DNA of 21,801 bases from Candidatus Magasanikbacteria bacterium GW2011_GWC2_45_8 (GTDB taxonomy: Bacteria > Patescibacteriota > Patescibacteriia > Magasanikbacterales > UBA10146): contig LCLH01000001.1 of assembly GCA_001001925.1 (NCBI GenBank), positions 1 to 21,801 on the forward strand. The letters are read 5' to 3'. Under the pieces are notes generated by a model. The model did not search any database. It was not told the DNA's origin and was given only the letters and a program-made list of their open reading frames with translations. This document shows, piece by piece, positions 14,963 to 21,801 of this stretch (positions are counted from its first letter, which is position 1; each line of letters opens with the position of its first letter). Position numbers and translations under genes: made by a program.

Positions 14963-15179
14963 AGGTAGGTTTCTGTGTCTATTTGTCTTCGAGCTCTTCC
15001 ATCCCAAAAGCGAAGTTGCCGAGACTGGCAGCAGGTGGTGATCCGGCAAATCAAGCCGTGTGCGGATTTTACAAAGGAGGGCAATCTGTTTGTCAGCAGA
15101 AGCCTAGAACGTCCCACGGGGAAAGAAAACTGGAATTATTATTGGATGGCCGAGGCGGGTGTAAAAAAAACATGCCAAA
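14963..15179. other. Unassigned 217-bp stretch between ftsH and its terminator
   Basis: No protein or known RNA could be assigned. It lies inside the only gene-free stretch over 300 bases (14825-15179); the rest of that stretch holds the terminator, promoter and palindrome listed separately. It is less AT-rich than the intergenic DNA around it. CCATCC (14999-15004) and GGATGG (15144-15149) could close a long-range stem, and ATCCG/CGGAT with CGGC/GCCG alternatives lie inside. An AAAGGAGG occurs at 15073-15080 on the plus strand but no ATG follows at a usable distance. Plus-strand frames of 66-71 codons need GTG or TTG starts without an SD. It may be a long ftsH 3' UTR or a small RNA on the minus strand that uses the terminator at 14931-14962. 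I could not match it to tmRNA, RNase P RNA, SRP RNA or 6S RNA by conserved motifs. Confidence 0.45.
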
Positions 15180-17021
15180 TTAAGCTTTGAGCGCTTCTTT
15201 TGCTCCCATAAGCCCCTCAAACACACCTTGCTCAATGGTCTCTTTTTGCATAAGTTCCTGCACCAAGAGTTCCAATTTATCACGCTTTGATTGAATAATT
15301 TTTTCCGCGCGCGTTTTGGCTTCTTTCAAAAGACGCCCCACCTCCATATCAATTTGTTCGGCTGTTTTCTCGCTAAAGTCGCGTTGTTCCATCATATCGC
15401 GCCCCAAAAAGCGATTTTCTTCATTACTGCCAAAGGTGCGAGGACCCAAAAGATCACTCATTCCATATTCTGTCACAATGCTCTTGGCAAGCTGTGTGGC
15501 ATGGCGTAAGTCGCTGGAAGGACCTGTAGAAAGTGCGTCGTTGCCAAATATCATCTGTTCCGCCACAAATCCGCCAAGCGCCACAGACAAGTCATCCAAA
15601 AATTCTCCCTTGCTGTGGAAACGCTTATCTTCCGTTGGCATCTTGAGCGTATATCCGCCCGCGCGACCGCGAGAAATAATAGACACTTTGCGCACAGGGT
15701 CTGCGTTGGGGAGGCTGTGCGCCACCAGCGCATGACCGGCCTCATGATACGCGGTAATCTTCTTTTCTTTGTCGGAAAGAATATGTCCACGGCGTTCCGG
15801 TCCAAGCAAGACTTTTTCAATGCTGTCCAAAATTTCAATCTTGCTGATTTGCGGCTTGTTGCGGCGGACAGTCAATATGGCGGCTTCATTTAACAAGTTC
15901 GCCAAATCAGCACCTGTAAAGCCCGGGGTACGCTCCGCAATCTCTCGCAATGAAACATCATCCGCAAGCGGTTTGCCAACCGCGTGCACACGCATGATTT
16001 CTTCACGATCATTCAAGTCGGGAGAATCAACGGTCACACGGCGGTCAAACCGTCCGGGACGCAAAAGTGCCGGATCAAGAACATCAGGGCGATTAGTGGC
16101 AGCAATGACGATCACGCCGGAGTTTGGTTCAAAACCATCCATTTCAACCAAAATTTGATTAAGCGTTTGTTCACGCTCGTCATGCGAACCGCCAATGCCG
16201 TATCCGCGGCGGCGCCCCACGGCGTCAAGTTCGTCAATAAACACAATCGCAGGCGCGCTTGTTTTTGCTTTTTTAAACAAATCGCGCACGCGGCTTGCTC
16301 CAACCCCCACAAACATCTCCACAAATTCAGAACCGGACATGTGAAAAAATGGCACATCTGCCTCGCCCGCCACCGCCTTTGCAAGTAATGTTTTACCAGT
16401 ACCAGGTACACCCATAAGCAAAACGCCTTTAGGAATTTTAGCACCCATGTCCACAAAGCGTTTTGAATTTTTAAGAAAATCAACTACTTCAGCAAGCTCT
16501 TCTTTTGCTTCTTTTACTCCCGCCACATCCTTAAACGTTACTTTGTTTTTATTATCGCCCGGCGCGGTCTGTTTTGCGCCTGCCTGCCCAAACCCGAGCG
16601 CGCGAGAATTGATTCCCTGCACTTGCCTTGTCATAAAAAAAAGCAAAAGTACCAACACCAAAATTGGCGCAAATATGGGCAGTAAACTGCGCATCCAAAA
16701 ACGCCACCCGCTTTCACTCTTGATAGACACCTCCACCGCACGCATTTTTTCCGGATCAATGCTATAATTTTTCAAAAGAGTGCTTACAGACTCACCCGCT
16801 TCTTTCAATGATTCTTGAGTAGTACCATCTTGCAACTTAACTATCAATTTATCGCCTTGGACTTCAATTTGTTTTACTTTTCCGTCCACTATTTCTTGCA
16901 CGACGGTCTGCATGCCTACCACCGCGGATTTATTCTCCGGTAATTTTAATCCGCTCATTACAAGCGCCAACAAAAAAAATAAAAGAATAAACAAAAGAAA
17001 ATTTTTCACGAGTGATGACAT
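15180..17021 (-). CDS. ftsH: ATP-dependent zinc metalloprotease FtsH
   Basis: FtsH is a membrane-bound AAA+ protease that degrades misassembled membrane proteins and some short-lived cytosolic regulators. Two N-terminal membrane helices (about 5-24 and 112-130) bracket an extracytoplasmic domain. The AAA domain has Walker A G-V-P-G-T-G-K-T at 204-211, the pore loop around F-V-E-M-F-V-G-V-G, Walker B I-V-F-I-D-E-L-D at 259-266, and arginine fingers in R-P-G-R-F-D-R (321-327). The zinc site H-E-A-G-H is at 426-430, with the third ligand D504 in S-S-D-L. All catalytic residues are intact and the 613-residue length is normal. It lies 19 bp downstream of rpsA with no promoter between them, so it is probably transcribed from the rpsA promoter. 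The start lacks an SD and follows a T-rich tract. Confidence 0.98.
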   Translation of the reverse strand: MSSLVKNFLLFILLFFLLALVMSGLKLPENKSAVVGMQTVVQEIVDGKVKQIEVQGDKLIVKLQDGTTQESLKEAGESVSTLLKNYSIDPEKMRAVEVSIKSESGWRFWMRSLLPIFAPILVLVLLLFFMTRQVQGINSRALGFGQAGAKQTAPGDNKNKVTFKDVAGVKEAKEELAEVVDFLKNSKRFVDMGAKIPKGVLLMGVPGTGKTLLAKAVAGEADVPFFHMSGSEFVEMFVGVGASRVRDLFKKAKTSAPAIVFIDELDAVGRRRGYGIGGSHDEREQTLNQILVEMDGFEPNSGVIVIAATNRPDVLDPALLRPGRFDRRVTVDSPDLNDREEIMRVHAVGKPLADDVSLREIAERTPGFTGADLANLLNEAAILTVRRNKPQISKIEILDSIEKVLLGPERRGHILSDKEKKITAYHEAGHALVAHSLPNADPVRKVSIISRGRAGGYTLKMPTEDKRFHSKGEFLDDLSVALGGFVAEQMIFGNDALSTGPSSDLRHATQLAKSIVTEYGMSDLLGPRTFGSNEENRFLGRDMMEQRDFSEKTAEQIDMEVGRLLKEAKTRAEKIIQSKRDKLELLVQELMQKETIEQGVFEGLMGAKEALKA

Positions 17022-17040
17022 AAAAATTTACGTCAAAAAA

Positions 17041-18309
17041 TTAAGAGGCTTGAATTTCGCCTAAGGCATCAATGGGTTCTGATTGTGGTGGAGTTGGTTC
17101 GCTTGATGCGGAAGTTTGTTCTGCCGGTGCGTCAGAAGCAACTTTTTCCGGTGTTTTTTCCACCGCAATTTTTTCCACTTCCACAAGTTTGCGCTCTTTC
17201 TTAACACCCGCCAAACGCAATCCCAAACGATGTTCTTTTGGTTCTACGGAAATTACTTCAAAATCCAACTTATCGCCAACACGCGCAATGGTATTGATAT
17301 CTTTTACTTGTCCATCGGACAGTTCAGACACATGCGCCAACCCGTGAATTTCCGGATCAAGCTCCACAAACAAACCAAACGGATTAATCTTTATTACCGT
17401 GCCTTTTACCACATTACCCACCGCGTATTTATCATTTACTCTTTTCCATGGATCGTCTATGAGGCGCTTGATTGATAAGAAAATTTTTGGTCCGTCAATT
17501 TGTATAATCTGCGCACGCGCTTTGTCTCCTGTTTTGAGTACGTCTTTTGGATGATCAATTCTCTGCCACGCAATTTCAGAAATATGGATTAATCCTTCAA
17601 CCTCGTCAAAACTGATAAACGCGCCAAATGTGGTCAGCGCCGTGATAACACCATCTACAATGTCTCCCGTCTTGTAATTGACCAATAAATCTTTCTTGGT
17701 ATCTTCCCACACAGCCTTTTCTGAAACAATCAATTTATTCTCGCGCTCATTAACATCAATTACTTTTACCTTAAAGGTCTGCCCCACATATTCGCGCAAC
17801 TTATCCAATATGCGATTCTTGTCTCCACCGGTAACACGCGGGTAATGGTCGGGATTCAATTGAGAAACCGGCAAAAATGCGCGCTGTCCATCTGAAAGAA
17901 TCATCAAACCTCCTCTGTTGGCATCCGCTACTTTCATTTCCAAAATTTCACCGCTTTGAAGCGCTGTAGTCATTTTTTTCCACGCGTTTTTTTGTCCCGC
18001 GTCGCGGAAGGAAAGTTCAATATCACCATTTTCATTTTCAGGATCCACCACCGTTGCTTCCACTTCATCTCCCACTTTCAAATTTGCGTATTCATCACTT
18101 TGCTGAAAAAGTTCCGGACCGCGCACCACGCCTGTTTTTAATCCGTCTATGTCAATTTTGACTCCTGCGCGCGTAATACTCAAAACACAACCTTTTAATA
18201 TCTCCCCCTTCTTGGAAACCTTAACAAAAGAAAGGTCAGTCAAAAGCTGTTTAAGACTGCCTTTTTTGCCTTCGCTTGTGTCCTTATCAGTATCTTGTAA
18301 AGTAGGCAT
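17041..18309 (-). CDS. rpsA: 30S ribosomal protein S1, four-domain form
   Basis: S1 binds single-stranded, U-rich mRNA leaders and helps the 30S subunit load mRNAs with weak or no SD. Four S1 (OB-fold) domains are visible at about residues 35-105, 118-195, 212-280 and 297-367. Domains 3 and 4 are the most canonical, with G-D-I-V-D-G-V-I-T-A-L-T-T-F-G-A-F and G-N-V-V-K-G-T-V-I-K-I-N-P-F-G-L-F. E. coli S1 has six domains. The last 55 residues are low-complexity Glu/Pro/Ser/Ala, probably disordered. It is the first gene of rpsA-ftsH. Its leader (18310-18403) is unusual, with a perfect SD 54 bases upstream of the ATG. Many genes in this window have T-rich pre-start tracts, which fits dependence on S1. 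The 422-residue length is typical of short bacterial S1 proteins. Confidence 0.94.
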   Translation of the reverse strand: MPTLQDTDKDTSEGKKGSLKQLLTDLSFVKVSKKGEILKGCVLSITRAGVKIDIDGLKTGVVRGPELFQQSDEYANLKVGDEVEATVVDPENENGDIELSFRDAGQKNAWKKMTTALQSGEILEMKVADANRGGLMILSDGQRAFLPVSQLNPDHYPRVTGGDKNRILDKLREYVGQTFKVKVIDVNERENKLIVSEKAVWEDTKKDLLVNYKTGDIVDGVITALTTFGAFISFDEVEGLIHISEIAWQRIDHPKDVLKTGDKARAQIIQIDGPKIFLSIKRLIDDPWKRVNDKYAVGNVVKGTVIKINPFGLFVELDPEIHGLAHVSELSDGQVKDINTIARVGDKLDFEVISVEPKEHRLGLRLAGVKKERKLVEVEKIAVEKTPEKVASDAPAEQTSASSEPTPPQSEPIDALGEIQAS

Positions 18310-18403
18310 AAATAAAAAAATTCCTTTAACCTTTTTGCTTTATTTAAGGCAAAAAAGCGCCCTCACCTCCTTGTTTGTTTTGGACTATAAATTAAGTATT
18401 AAT
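18310..18403 (-). promoter_or_regulatory. rpsA leader with distant SD and hairpin
   Basis: On the minus strand the leader has a perfect AAGGAGGTG (18372-18364) 54 bases before the rpsA ATG. It is followed by a hairpin (GCAAAAAAG at 18349-18357 on the plus strand pairing with CTTTTTGC at 18331-18338), then a weak AAAGGA and a T-rich tract next to the ATG. An in-frame TAA (18342-18340) rules out simple N-terminal extension of S1. Short start-stop frames follow the SD: a TTG with two sense codons, or a GTG overlapping the SD with eight. This resembles a regulatory leader, for example S1 autocontrol, but that is inference. Confidence 0.55.
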
Positions 18404-18432
18404 AGTATAAAGGAAATCAAAAATAATTGCAA
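18404..18432 (-). promoter_or_regulatory. Promoter of rpsA-ftsH
   Basis: On the minus strand TTGCAA (18432-18427), a 17-bp spacer and TATACT (18409-18404) form a good sigma70-type promoter. It gives an mRNA leader of roughly 85-90 nt for rpsA. Confidence 0.72.
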
Positions 18433-18528
18433 TATGGCGGGAGTCTCTTATCCAAAATTGCCAAAAACTCATTAAGTGAGGCACTATTCACTATATTGAA
18501 TGCAAAAAACATGAAACACGCCGCGGTC

Positions 18529-18557
18529 TTGCTTCAAATACAAAAAAATAGTATACT
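18529..18557 (+). promoter_or_regulatory. Promoter of the MBL-fold/gyrA unit
   Basis: TTGCTT (18529-18534), a 17-bp spacer and TATACT (18552-18557) lie 33 bases before the ATG at 18591. It is divergent from the rpsA promoter. The roughly 95 bp between the two promoters show no other clear feature. Confidence 0.72.
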
Positions 18558-18590
18558 GGAGGCACGTTTTAAATCTCCCTATTCCAACCT

Positions 18591-19226
18591 ATGAATCTTT
18601 ATTGGCTCGGCGAAACCGCACTCAAAATAGAAACCAAATCCACCCAACATGACGAGGTTACCATTCTCTGCGACCCCTACCTTTCAAAAAACAATGCCCT
18701 ACCTCGCAACCTCAAATCCGACATTGTGCTTGGCAGTCGTGGGGATAAAGACATGAACACACTCTCCGGAGAACCTTTTCTCATTACCGCTCCCGGTGAG
18801 TACGAAGTAAAAGACGTTATGGTCTACGCGCATCTTTTAAACCATGCCGAGCCGGAAAAATCCTCTCTCATTTTTCAAATCGAAACAGAGCATCTTTCTA
18901 TTGTGCATTTGGGAGCCTGCACACTCTCTTCTTTGCCGGAAGAACTGGAGAGTCGCCTCGGCGCCATAGATATTTTGATTGTCCCCGTTGGAGGCGGCAA
19001 CACGCTCACCGCGGACCAAGCGGCAAAATTAATCAATGATTTGGAACCGCGTATGGTAATTCCAATAAATTTCAATCCTCCCAATGAAAAACAACCCTTG
19101 GACACCGTGGATAAATTTTTGAAACTTCTCGGACAGAAAGAAAAAGAATGGCTGCCAAAACTCAAAATCTCAAAACGCGAGCTTCCCAATGAAGAAACAA
19201 GCGTCGCTCTGCTTTCCAAAGATTAA
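18591..19226 (+). CDS. MBL-fold protein with degenerate metal site
   Basis: The 211 residues follow the plan of UlaG-like (COG2220) metallo-beta-lactamase-fold proteins common in Patescibacteria: N-terminal M-N-L-Y-W-L-G-E-T-A-L-K-I, a D-P-Y strand end (28-30), G-E-P-F-L-I-T-A-P-G-E-Y-E-V-K (60-74), D-I-L-I-V-P-V-G-G-G-N-T-L-T (127-140) and L-E-P-R-M-V-I-P (151-158). The metal site is eroded. Where the family has an H-x-H-x-D-H motif, residues 48-56 read G-S-R-G-D-K-D-M-N, losing all three histidines. The late His of the usual I-P-M-H-Y is Asn160 in I-P-I-N-F. Only His106 (V-H-L-G) of the usual positions remains. It is probably not a metallohydrolase, so binding or a structural role is more likely. 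It is the first gene of the unit leading to gyrA, 8 bp before the next start, with a promoter at 18529-18557. Confidence 0.88.
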   Translation: MNLYWLGETALKIETKSTQHDEVTILCDPYLSKNNALPRNLKSDIVLGSRGDKDMNTLSGEPFLITAPGEYEVKDVMVYAHLLNHAEPEKSSLIFQIETEHLSIVHLGACTLSSLPEELESRLGAIDILIVPVGGGNTLTADQAAKLINDLEPRMVIPINFNPPNEKQPLDTVDKFLKLLGQKEKEWLPKLKISKRELPNEETSVALLSKD

Positions 19227-19234
19227 TTCCACGT

Positions 19235-19744
19235 ATGGCACGCAAAAAACACACAACTCACAGCTCAAAACAACATCCATCCGCAGATAAATCACGTTCT
19301 TTTCCTACCATGTTTTTTGAGTCAATCTCTACTGACAAAACAGCATCTCCGCGCGAACACCACTCAAAATCTCAACACACCAATACCGCCCAATCCCGCA
19401 CCGAACGCCTTGCATGGATGTGGTCCGGCGTAGTTGTTGTTATGATTGTAGTATTTTTTACATGGATACAATCAATCAATGCGAGCGGTGTTTTAAATTT
19501 TTATTCGCTGTTTCAAAAAAATGACCTTATCCAAGAAAGCCGCAAAAGTCTCAAATACTATTTTGAGAAACAAAACCAAGACCGCGCGGAAATGAACGCG
19601 CTTGCAAGCCCTTTCCCATCAATTTCACAGACAAAAACAAACACTGAACTTGGCGCTGAACAAATCAAACAACTAAAAGAGAGAATCTCTACTTTATCAG
19701 CAACATCAACAACATCATTTCCTTCTTCATCAACCAAAAAATAA
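19235..19744 (+). CDS. Hypothetical single-pass membrane protein, 169 aa
   Basis: I do not recognise this protein. The N-terminal 58 residues are hydrophilic and rich in Lys, His, Ser and Thr. One membrane helix (about 60-78, M-W-S-G-V-V-V-V-M-I-V-V-F-F) follows, then a charged helical region (about 95-120, 135-150) and a Ser/Thr-rich tail. The positive-inside rule suggests a cytoplasmic N-terminus and an external C-terminus. It starts 8 bp after the MBL-fold gene and ends 3 bp before the gyrA ATG, so it is almost certainly co-transcribed and possibly translationally coupled with both. Nothing points to a function; a link to gyrase itself is not implied by gene order alone. Confidence 0.82.
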   Translation: MARKKHTTHSSKQHPSADKSRSFPTMFFESISTDKTASPREHHSKSQHTNTAQSRTERLAWMWSGVVVVMIVVFFTWIQSINASGVLNFYSLFQKNDLIQESRKSLKYYFEKQNQDRAEMNALASPFPSISQTKTNTELGAEQIKQLKERISTLSATSTTSFPSSSTKK

Positions 19745-19747
19745 TCT

Positions 19748-21801
19748 ATGGCAAAACAACAAAAAAAAACACCCAAAGAACCCACGGAAATCATTCCAGT
19801 TCCCGCGCACGCCGTACAACGGCAGTCTATCGTAGATGAAATCAAAACATCATACTTGGACTACGCAATGTCCGTGATTGTTTCGCGCGCGCTTCCTGAC
19901 GTGCGCGACGGACTCAAACCAGTGCATCGCAGAATTCTTTGGGCAATGTGGCATGTGGGGCTCAAGCCGGGCGCAAAATTCCGCAAATCGGCCATGGTGG
20001 TTGGTGAAGTCTTGGGAAAGTACCACCCGCATGGAGACACTGCGGTCTACGACAGTATGGTGCGCATGGCGCAAGAATTTTCATTGCGGTATCCGCTTGT
20101 GTGGGGGCAAGGGAACTTTGGTTCAATGGATGGAGACTCTGCCGCGGCCATGAGGTATACTGAGGCAAAACTCGCGCGTATTTCAGAAGAATTGCTGTTG
20201 GATATTGAAAAAGAAACCGTTGACTGGCGCCCCAACTATGATGGAGTGCACTTGGAACCAAAAGTTTTGCCCGCGCGGCTCCCTAACTTGCTCTTAAACG
20301 GCACTATGGGCATTGCGGTGGGTATGGCTACAAACATTCCTCCTCATAACTTAAATGAATTATCAAACGCCATTGTGCATCTTGTAGACCACCCCGAGGC
20401 GGACGTTGAGGACTTGATGGAGTTTGTAAAAGGACCGGACTTCCCCACAGGAGGCATTATCTACAACAAAAAAGACATTGCTCAAGCGTACGCCACGGGC
20501 AGGGGCGGTGTGGTTCTGCGCGCCAAAACGGATATTGTGGAAGAAAAATCCGGCGTGTTCAAAATTATCGTCAACGAAATCCCCTACCAAGTTAACAAAG
20601 CCACACTCGTAGAAAAAATCGCCGAGCTGGTGCATGAAAAAAAATTGGAAGGCATCAAAGATCTGCGCGACGAATCCAACAAAGACGGCGTACGGATTGT
20701 TGTGGAACTCAAAAAAGACGCGTATCCCAAAAAAGTTCTCAATCAATTATTCAATCTCACCCAGCTTCAAGACACCTTCCACTTCAACATGCTCGCACTG
20801 GTAGACGGCATCCAGCCGCGCGTTTTGACGCTCAAAAATGTTTTGGAAGAATACATCAAACACCGCAAAGAAGTGGTGCGGCGCGCCACGGAATTTGATT
20901 TGAAAAAAGCACGGGAACGCGCGCATATTTTACAAGGTTTAAAAATCGCACTGGATCATTTGGACGCGGTTATCAAAACCATTCGCGCTTCCGCGGACAA
21001 AGATGAAGCAAAACTGGAATTAATCAAAAAATTCAAACTCACGGAAATTCAAGCGATTGCGATTCTTGAAATGCGCCTGCAACAATTGGCAAATATAGAG
21101 CGCAAAAAAATAGAAGATGAACTCAAAGAAAAATTGGCACTTATCAAAGAATTGGAATCCATACTCGCTTCAACAAAAAGAATTTTGGGCATTGTGCGCG
21201 CGGATGTTTTGAAACTCAAAGAAGTGTATGGGGACGAGCGCCGCACCCAAGTAATAGCGCATGGCGTCAAAGAATTTTCCATGGAAGATTTGGTGCCCAA
21301 TGAAGAAACCGTGGTGGTTATTACCCATGACGGGTACATCAAACGTTTACCGCCGGACACGTTCAAATCGCAAGCTCGCGGCGGCAAAGGTGTCATTGGC
21401 GTAGCCACCAAAGAAGAAGATGTGGTGGAACATTTGTTTATCACCAACACCCACGCGGATATTTTGTTCTTTACCACCAGCGGCCGCGTATTCCAACTCA
21501 AGGCGTATGACATTCCACAAGGATCGCGCACGTCAAAGGGCCAAGCGGTGGTCAATTTCCTACAGCTTGCGCCACAAGAAAAAGTTTCCGTGGTTCTCTC
21601 CGCTCCGGATATTTTAACCGCCAAATTCCTCATCATGGTTACCGTGAACGGCCTCATAAAAAAAATCAATATATCCGATTTAGCACAGGTGCGCCGCTCC
21701 GGACTCATCGCTATCAAACTCAAAAACGGAGATTCCTTGCAATGGGTCAAACCTTCAACCGGCAAAGATGACGTGGTTTTGATCACGCGCCAGGGACAAT
21801 C
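19748..21801 (+). CDS. gyrA: DNA gyrase subunit A, 3' end beyond the window
   Basis: GyrA is the DNA-breaking and rejoining subunit of gyrase (GyrA2B2), which introduces negative supercoils. The frame is open from the ATG at 19748 to the window edge (684 full codons). The winged-helix domain has the catalytic tyrosine Y137 (A-A-M-R-Y-T-E) and the quinolone-resistance region H-P-H-G-D-T-A-V-Y-D near 93-102. Thr98 stands where E. coli has Ser83 and Asp102 where it has Asp87. The tower and coiled-coil dimer gate follow (K-H-R-K-E-V-V-R-R; I-L-E-M-R-L-Q-Q-L). The C-terminal pinwheel starts near residue 515 and carries Q-A-R-G-G-K-G, close to the GyrA box Q-R-R-G-G-K-G that separates gyrase from ParC. 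gyrB is not in view. A short Lys/Gln-rich extension precedes the conserved core. It is the third gene after the MBL-fold protein. Confidence 0.97.
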   Translation, partial: MAKQQKKTPKEPTEIIPVPAHAVQRQSIVDEIKTSYLDYAMSVIVSRALPDVRDGLKPVHRRILWAMWHVGLKPGAKFRKSAMVVGEVLGKYHPHGDTAVYDSMVRMAQEFSLRYPLVWGQGNFGSMDGDSAAAMRYTEAKLARISEELLLDIEKETVDWRPNYDGVHLEPKVLPARLPNLLLNGTMGIAVGMATNIPPHNLNELSNAIVHLVDHPEADVEDLMEFVKGPDFPTGGIIYNKKDIAQAYATGRGGVVLRAKTDIVEEKSGVFKIIVNEIPYQVNKATLVEKIAELVHEKKLEGIKDLRDESNKDGVRIVVELKKDAYPKKVLNQLFNLTQLQDTFHFNMLALVDGIQPRVLTLKNVLEEYIKHRKEVVRRATEFDLKKARERAHILQGLKIALDHLDAVIKTIRASADKDEAKLELIKKFKLTEIQAIAILEMRLQQLANIERKKIEDELKEKLALIKELESILASTKRILGIVRADVLKLKEVYGDERRTQVIAHGVKEFSMEDLVPNEETVVVITHDGYIKRLPPDTFKSQARGGKGVIGVATKEEDVVEHLFITNTHADILFFTTSGRVFQLKAYDIPQGSRTSKGQAVVNFLQLAPQEKVSVVLSAPDILTAKFLIMVTVNGLIKKINISDLAQVRRSGLIAIKLKNGDSLQWVKPSTGKDDVVLITRQGQ

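Noticed and set aside
14963..15179. RNase P RNA, tmRNA, 6S or SRP RNA
   Set aside because: An A-C-A-G-A-A-A string near the minus-strand 3' end recalls RNase P, but the conserved GAGGAAAGUCC partner is absent and the stretch is too short. The tmRNA and SRP signature motifs are also missing.
14975..15190. Plus-strand frames of 66-71 codons between the terminator and ftsH
   Set aside because: They need GTG or TTG starts without an SD, one runs into the ftsH 3' end, and no family resemblance was seen. They are treated as part of an unassigned stretch instead.
19841..20060. Quinolone-resistance substitution in GyrA (Thr98 for Ser83)
   Set aside because: Threonine is the natural residue at this position in several bacteria, and Asp102 (Asp87) is retained, so this is not evidence of acquired resistance.

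Overview
The window looks like a chromosomal segment of an uncultivated Candidate Phyla Radiation (Patescibacteria, probably Parcubacteria-like) bacterium. This is inferred from gene content and style: compact housekeeping genes, a threonyl-tRNA synthetase without its N-terminal TGS domain, a membrane-anchored protein of the type annotated as 'baseplate J/gp47-like' in these genomes beside a PilB/GspE ATPase, a short ribosomal protein S1, and start codons mostly preceded by U-rich tracts rather than Shine-Dalgarno (SD) sequences. No rRNA, tRNA, CRISPR array, transposase or phage gene was seen.

Layout. Bases 1-346 hold a DprA-like remnant running off the left edge. Next come gatB (+), a palindromic 115-bp repeat, and an unrecognised basic protein (-). 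Divergent from that protein is pyrB-pyrI (+), followed by a second, inverted copy of the repeat that runs into the 3' end of miaA (-). An isolated small gene at 5382-5858 (-) carries its own promoter, leader hairpin, strong SD and terminator. A 940-residue coiled-coil/membrane protein (6028-8850, +) converges on a bidirectional terminator with a four-gene minus-strand unit, read as: polytopic membrane protein, PilB/GspE ATPase, baseplate-J-like envelope protein, thrS. Upstream of it lies a second minus-strand unit, rpsA-ftsH, with its own promoter and terminator. The right end is a plus-strand unit: a metallo-beta-lactamase-fold protein with eroded metal site, a single-pass membrane protein, and gyrA cut by the window edge.

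How the genes relate. GatB (tRNA-dependent amidation), ThrS, MiaA (tRNA A37 modification) and S1 serve translation. PyrB/PyrI form an allosteric aspartate carbamoyltransferase. FtsH handles membrane protein quality control and GyrA handles DNA topology. The PilB ATPase and the envelope protein beside it suggest a cell-surface assembly function.

The most distinctive feature is the pair of inverted repeats. Each sits between convergent genes, folds as an outer stem carrying two inner hairpins, and the two copies (about 93% identical by eye) differ partly by pairing-preserving changes. One copy supplies the last codons of miaA. Other points of note are promoters so close to their ATGs that the mRNAs should be nearly leaderless, a perfect SD stranded far upstream of the rpsA start, and an unassigned transcribed stretch after ftsH.
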